From: JBKHXF01 sp046566145
GTDB taxonomy: Bacteria > Actinomycetota > Nitriliruptoria > Nitriliruptorales > Nitriliruptoraceae
DNA length: 64,000 nt
NCBI GenBank assembly: GCA_046566145.1
Contig: JBKHXF010000027.1
Coordinates: 8,101 to 72,100, forward strand
Direction of reading: 5' to 3'
A program made the position numbers and the translations under genes. Positions 61,948 through 64,000 of the stretch are shown here, one piece after another; the first letter of the stretch is position 1; every line of letters begins with the position of its first letter. The notes beneath the pieces were generated by a model. That model was not told where the DNA came from, made no database searches, and saw nothing but the letters and a program-made list of their open reading frames with translations.

Positions 61948-63271
61948 GGGTGAACCCCATCTCGGTGAAGCGACGCCGGAAGGCCGTCGTGCGCGGTGCC
62001 ACGGCCTCGGGGTCGCCGGTGAGCGCGGCCACGAGGAGCTCGGCGAGCTCGTCGGCGTGTTCGGCCCGCACCCCCCGCCGGACGGCCTCGGGCGTGCCGA
62101 GCCGCAGGCCCGCGCCCTCGCCGACGGGCAGCCCGATGGCGCACGCGAGCAGGTTGGCGCGCCGCAGCCGGTCGCTCGCCGCCTGCCCGCCGCCGAGCCC
62201 GCGTGCGTCGAGCGCGACCTGGTGCGAGACGGTCGGCACGCCCCCGGCGAGCCACACGTGCGCGTCGCGGTCGAGCAGCGCGTCGCCGAGCGCCCGCGCC
62301 ACCTCGACCATCGTCGCGGCGTAGGCCTCGCCGTGCGCGAGCCAGTCGAGCATCGTGACGGCCATCGCGGCGATGCGGCCGACGTCGGGGTTGGCGGTGA
62401 GGCCGGGGAACGCGATCGCGTCGACGCGGGCACCGAGCTCGTCGTCGTCGGTGAGCACGAGCCCGCCGGGCGGCCCGCCGAGCGACTTGTAGGTCGACAT
62501 GGTCACCAGGTGCGCGCCGGCGGCGAGCGGGTCGGGCCACGCGCCCCCGGCGACGAGCCCGGACAGGTGCGCGGCATCGACGAGCACGCGCGCGCCGACG
62601 GTGTCGGCGACCTCGCGCACCCCCGCCACGTCGTGGTGCACGAGGTTCAGCGACCCGCCGATCGTGACCAGCGCCGGCCGGACCCGCGCGACGAGGTCGG
62701 CGAGCCCGTCGAGATCGACGGTGGTGCGCTCGGGGTCGATCGGGGCGTGGTGGACGTCGAGCCCGAGCAGGCCGGCCGCGCCGGCGGCGTGGTGGGTGAC
62801 GTGCCCGCCGATGGTCGCCGGCGGCACCACGACCGCGTCGTGGCCGGGCCGGCAGGTCGCGAGGAACGCGGCGAGGTTCGACATCGCCCCGGACGCCAGC
62901 CGCAGCTCGGCGTGGCGGGCGCCGAAGACCCGGCGCACGAGCACGCCGGCGGTCACCTCGACGTGCTCCGCCCACTCGAGCCCGGGCTCGTACTTCGCGC
63001 CCGGGTGGCCGAGCGACGGGTGGGTGCCGAGCCCGGCCGACAGCAGCGCCTCGGCACGTGGGTTCGCGACGTTGCCGGCCGGATCGAGGTTCAGGCACTC
63101 GTCGTCGTGCAGCCGCCGGTCGGCGTCCACGGCCGCGTGCAGGTGCGCGTCGAGCGCGTCGAGGCCGAGCCCGTCGAGCACACCCTCGACCTCGTGGGCG
63201 AGCTCGGCCGTGCGTGCCGCCGCCGGCGCCGACAGCCACGGCGCCACGACGTCCTCGTCCCGCGCCACCAC
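61940..63271 (-). CDS. Divergent serine-hydroxymethyltransferase-like PLP enzyme
   Basis: A 443-residue fold-type I PLP protein related to GlyA. Recognisable SHMT elements are LRLASGAMSNLAAFLA, IGGHVTHH, the cofactor Asp232/His235 in VDAAHLSGLV and the Schiff-base Lys262 in STYKSLGGPPGG. It departs from housekeeping SHMT at the residue before the Lys (Tyr261 where GlyA has His) and in the EWAEHVE region replacing YYGGCE. It is therefore likely to be a paralogue with another substrate (alpha-substituted serine, threonine-aldolase or transaldolase type activity). It has tandem GTG starts with GAGGAG upstream. Confidence 0.8.
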   Translation of the reverse strand: MVARDEDVVAPWLSAPAAARTAELAHEVEGVLDGLGLDALDAHLHAAVDADRRLHDDECLNLDPAGNVANPRAEALLSAGLGTHPSLGHPGAKYEPGLEWAEHVEVTAGVLVRRVFGARHAELRLASGAMSNLAAFLATCRPGHDAVVVPPATIGGHVTHHAAGAAGLLGLDVHHAPIDPERTTVDLDGLADLVARVRPALVTIGGSLNLVHHDVAGVREVADTVGARVLVDAAHLSGLVAGGAWPDPLAAGAHLVTMSTYKSLGGPPGGLVLTDDDELGARVDAIAFPGLTANPDVGRIAAMAVTMLDWLAHGEAYAATMVEVARALGDALLDRDAHVWLAGGVPTVSHQVALDARGLGGGQAASDRLRRANLLACAIGLPVGEGAGLRLGTPEAVRRGVRAEHADELAELLVAALTGDPEAVAPRTTAFRRRFTEMGFTRA

Positions 63272-63359
63272 CGTGCTCCTCGCCTCGACGTCCGCGCGAC
63301 GCTAGCGGCGCGGTGGACCCGTACCCACCGGCGCGCCGACCAGCGGTGGCACGCCGCGC

Positions 63360-63749
63360 CTAGAGGTGCGACAGGACCCGGTCGGGCGCGATGCGCAGGA
63401 CCACGCGCTCCGAGGTGATCTCGTTGTCGTAGTCCCGGCCCCAGTAGCGCTGGGCGCACGCGTCGATGTGGTCGCGGGCGGCCTGACCCCGGACCTCGTC
63501 GACCACCCGACCCCGCACCTCGACGTAGCGGTACGGGTTCTCGCGGTCGATGACGGTCACCGTGACGCGTGGGTCGGCCTGCACGTTGCGGTACTTCGCG
63601 CGGTGCACCTCGGTGTTGATGAGCAGGTGGTCGTCGTCGGCGTCGACCCACATCACCTGCGTCTGCGGGGTGCCGTCCTCGAACAGGGTGGTCAGGACGG
63701 CGAAGTTCGTCGAGGTCGCGAAGGCTCGGACCGCGGGGTCGAGGGGCAT
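63360..63749 (-). CDS. PPOX-class (FMN- or F420-binding) oxidoreductase
   Basis: A 129-residue split-barrel protein. The core FAVLTTLFEDGTPQTQVMWVDADDDHLLINTEVHRAKYRNVQADPRVTV and the RYVEVRGRVV strand are typical of the small actinobacterial pyridoxamine-phosphate-oxidase-like family, many of which use cofactor F420. The substrate is unknown. The ATG at 63749 is the conserved start. Confidence 0.88.
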   Translation of the reverse strand: MPLDPAVRAFATSTNFAVLTTLFEDGTPQTQVMWVDADDDHLLINTEVHRAKYRNVQADPRVTVTVIDRENPYRYVEVRGRVVDEVRGQAARDHIDACAQRYWGRDYDNEITSERVVLRIAPDRVLSHL

Positions 63750-63859
63750 GGCGGCTCCGGTCTGGCTCGGGGGTCGGGGCGTTCCGGCCGCACGGTAGGG
63801 CACGGGCTGGCAACCTTGGCCGGGAGCCACCGCCACTCCGGGAGCAGGGAGCACACCCC

Positions 63860-64000
63860 ATGGGCACGACCGTCCGCACGATCCTCGACGCGAAGGGCCA
63901 CACCGTCCACACGGTCGGCCCCGACGCGGCGCTCGACGAGGCCGTCACGACGCTGCGACGCAACCGCATCGGCGCCCTGGTCGTCACCGACCCGCAGGGC
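63860..64000 (+). CDS. CBS-domain protein (partial, 3' end outside window)
   Basis: The first 47 codons begin at ATG with GGGAG upstream. The sequence TVRTILDAKGHTVHTVGPDAALDEAVTTLRRNRIGALVVTD is the start of a CBS domain, an adenosyl-ligand sensor. The rest is not visible, so its full function is unknown. Confidence 0.8.
   Translation, partial: MGTTVRTILDAKGHTVHTVGPDAALDEAVTTLRRNRIGALVVTDPQG

Overview
The window is about 64 kb of very GC-rich DNA (single lines reach roughly 80% GC). It looks like a chromosomal segment of an actinobacterium. Support: a mycobacterial-type integration host factor (mIHF), a helicase-motif-free PriA, HelR, menaquinone genes, many GTG/TTG starts, and the familiar synteny blocks mihF-kinase-rpoZ-coaBC-metK-priA, def-fmt-rsmB-rpe-ribD-ribE-ribBA-ribH, hisE-hisG, infC-rpmI-rplT-trmH-pheS-pheT and argC-J-B-D-F-R-G-H. 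The genus cannot be fixed from sequence alone; a deep-branching high-GC lineage (Nitriliruptoria-like) is my guess. No tRNA, rRNA, CRISPR array, insertion sequence, phage or plasmid module was seen. Almost everything is housekeeping.

Layout. 1-4 kb: partial branched-chain-type ABC substrate-binding lipoprotein, divergent from a class A penicillin-binding protein with PASTA domains. 4-11 kb: Mpg DNA glycosylase, PolX, a PAS histidine kinase, a secreted Asp-box propeller and an RlmG-like methyltransferase. 11-20 kb: the complete arginine operon, chained by 4-nt GTGA or 1-nt TGATG overlaps, with a stand-alone response regulator between argD and argF. 20-30 kb: ArfB, a secreted LVIVD propeller, pheT/pheS, a second histidine kinase, a TrmH-family methyltransferase, rplT/rpmI/infC (ATC start), a DUF1844 protein and a small membrane protein. 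30-31.4 kb: hisE-hisG on the plus strand. 31.4-42 kb: HelR, the riboflavin genes, a REC-GGDEF regulator, rpe, rsmB, fmt, def. 42-44.7 kb: a LysR/EamA divergent pair with a perfect LTTR box, and a small exported protein. 44.9-50.7 kb: priA, metK, coaBC, rpoZ, an archaeal-type CMP-kinase-like gene where gmk normally sits, mIHF. 50.9-53.4 kb: menB, menA and two small proteins. 53.4-58.8 kb: hutHUIG for histidine catabolism. 58.8-60.4 kb: two exported proteins of unknown function, one visibly lower in GC. 60.5-64 kb: IclR regulator, DUF998-like membrane protein, a divergent SHMT-like enzyme, a PPOX-family flavoprotein and the start of a CBS-domain protein.

Functionally the segment links arginine, histidine, riboflavin, phenylalanyl-tRNA and methionine-derived (SAM, N-formyl) metabolism to translation initiation. 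Two-component and diguanylate-cyclase-like genes are embedded inside these operons. The observations most worth following are: (i) two exported-protein genes that share an upstream architecture of an 8-mer, 29-30 nt, a long G-run and 60 nt to the start; (ii) the low-GC orphan secreted protein controlled by one of them; (iii) the CMP-kinase-like gene in the gmk slot; (iv) the SHMT-like/DUF998 pair; (v) the sensory genes buried in biosynthetic operons. No clearly new defence or mobile system was found.
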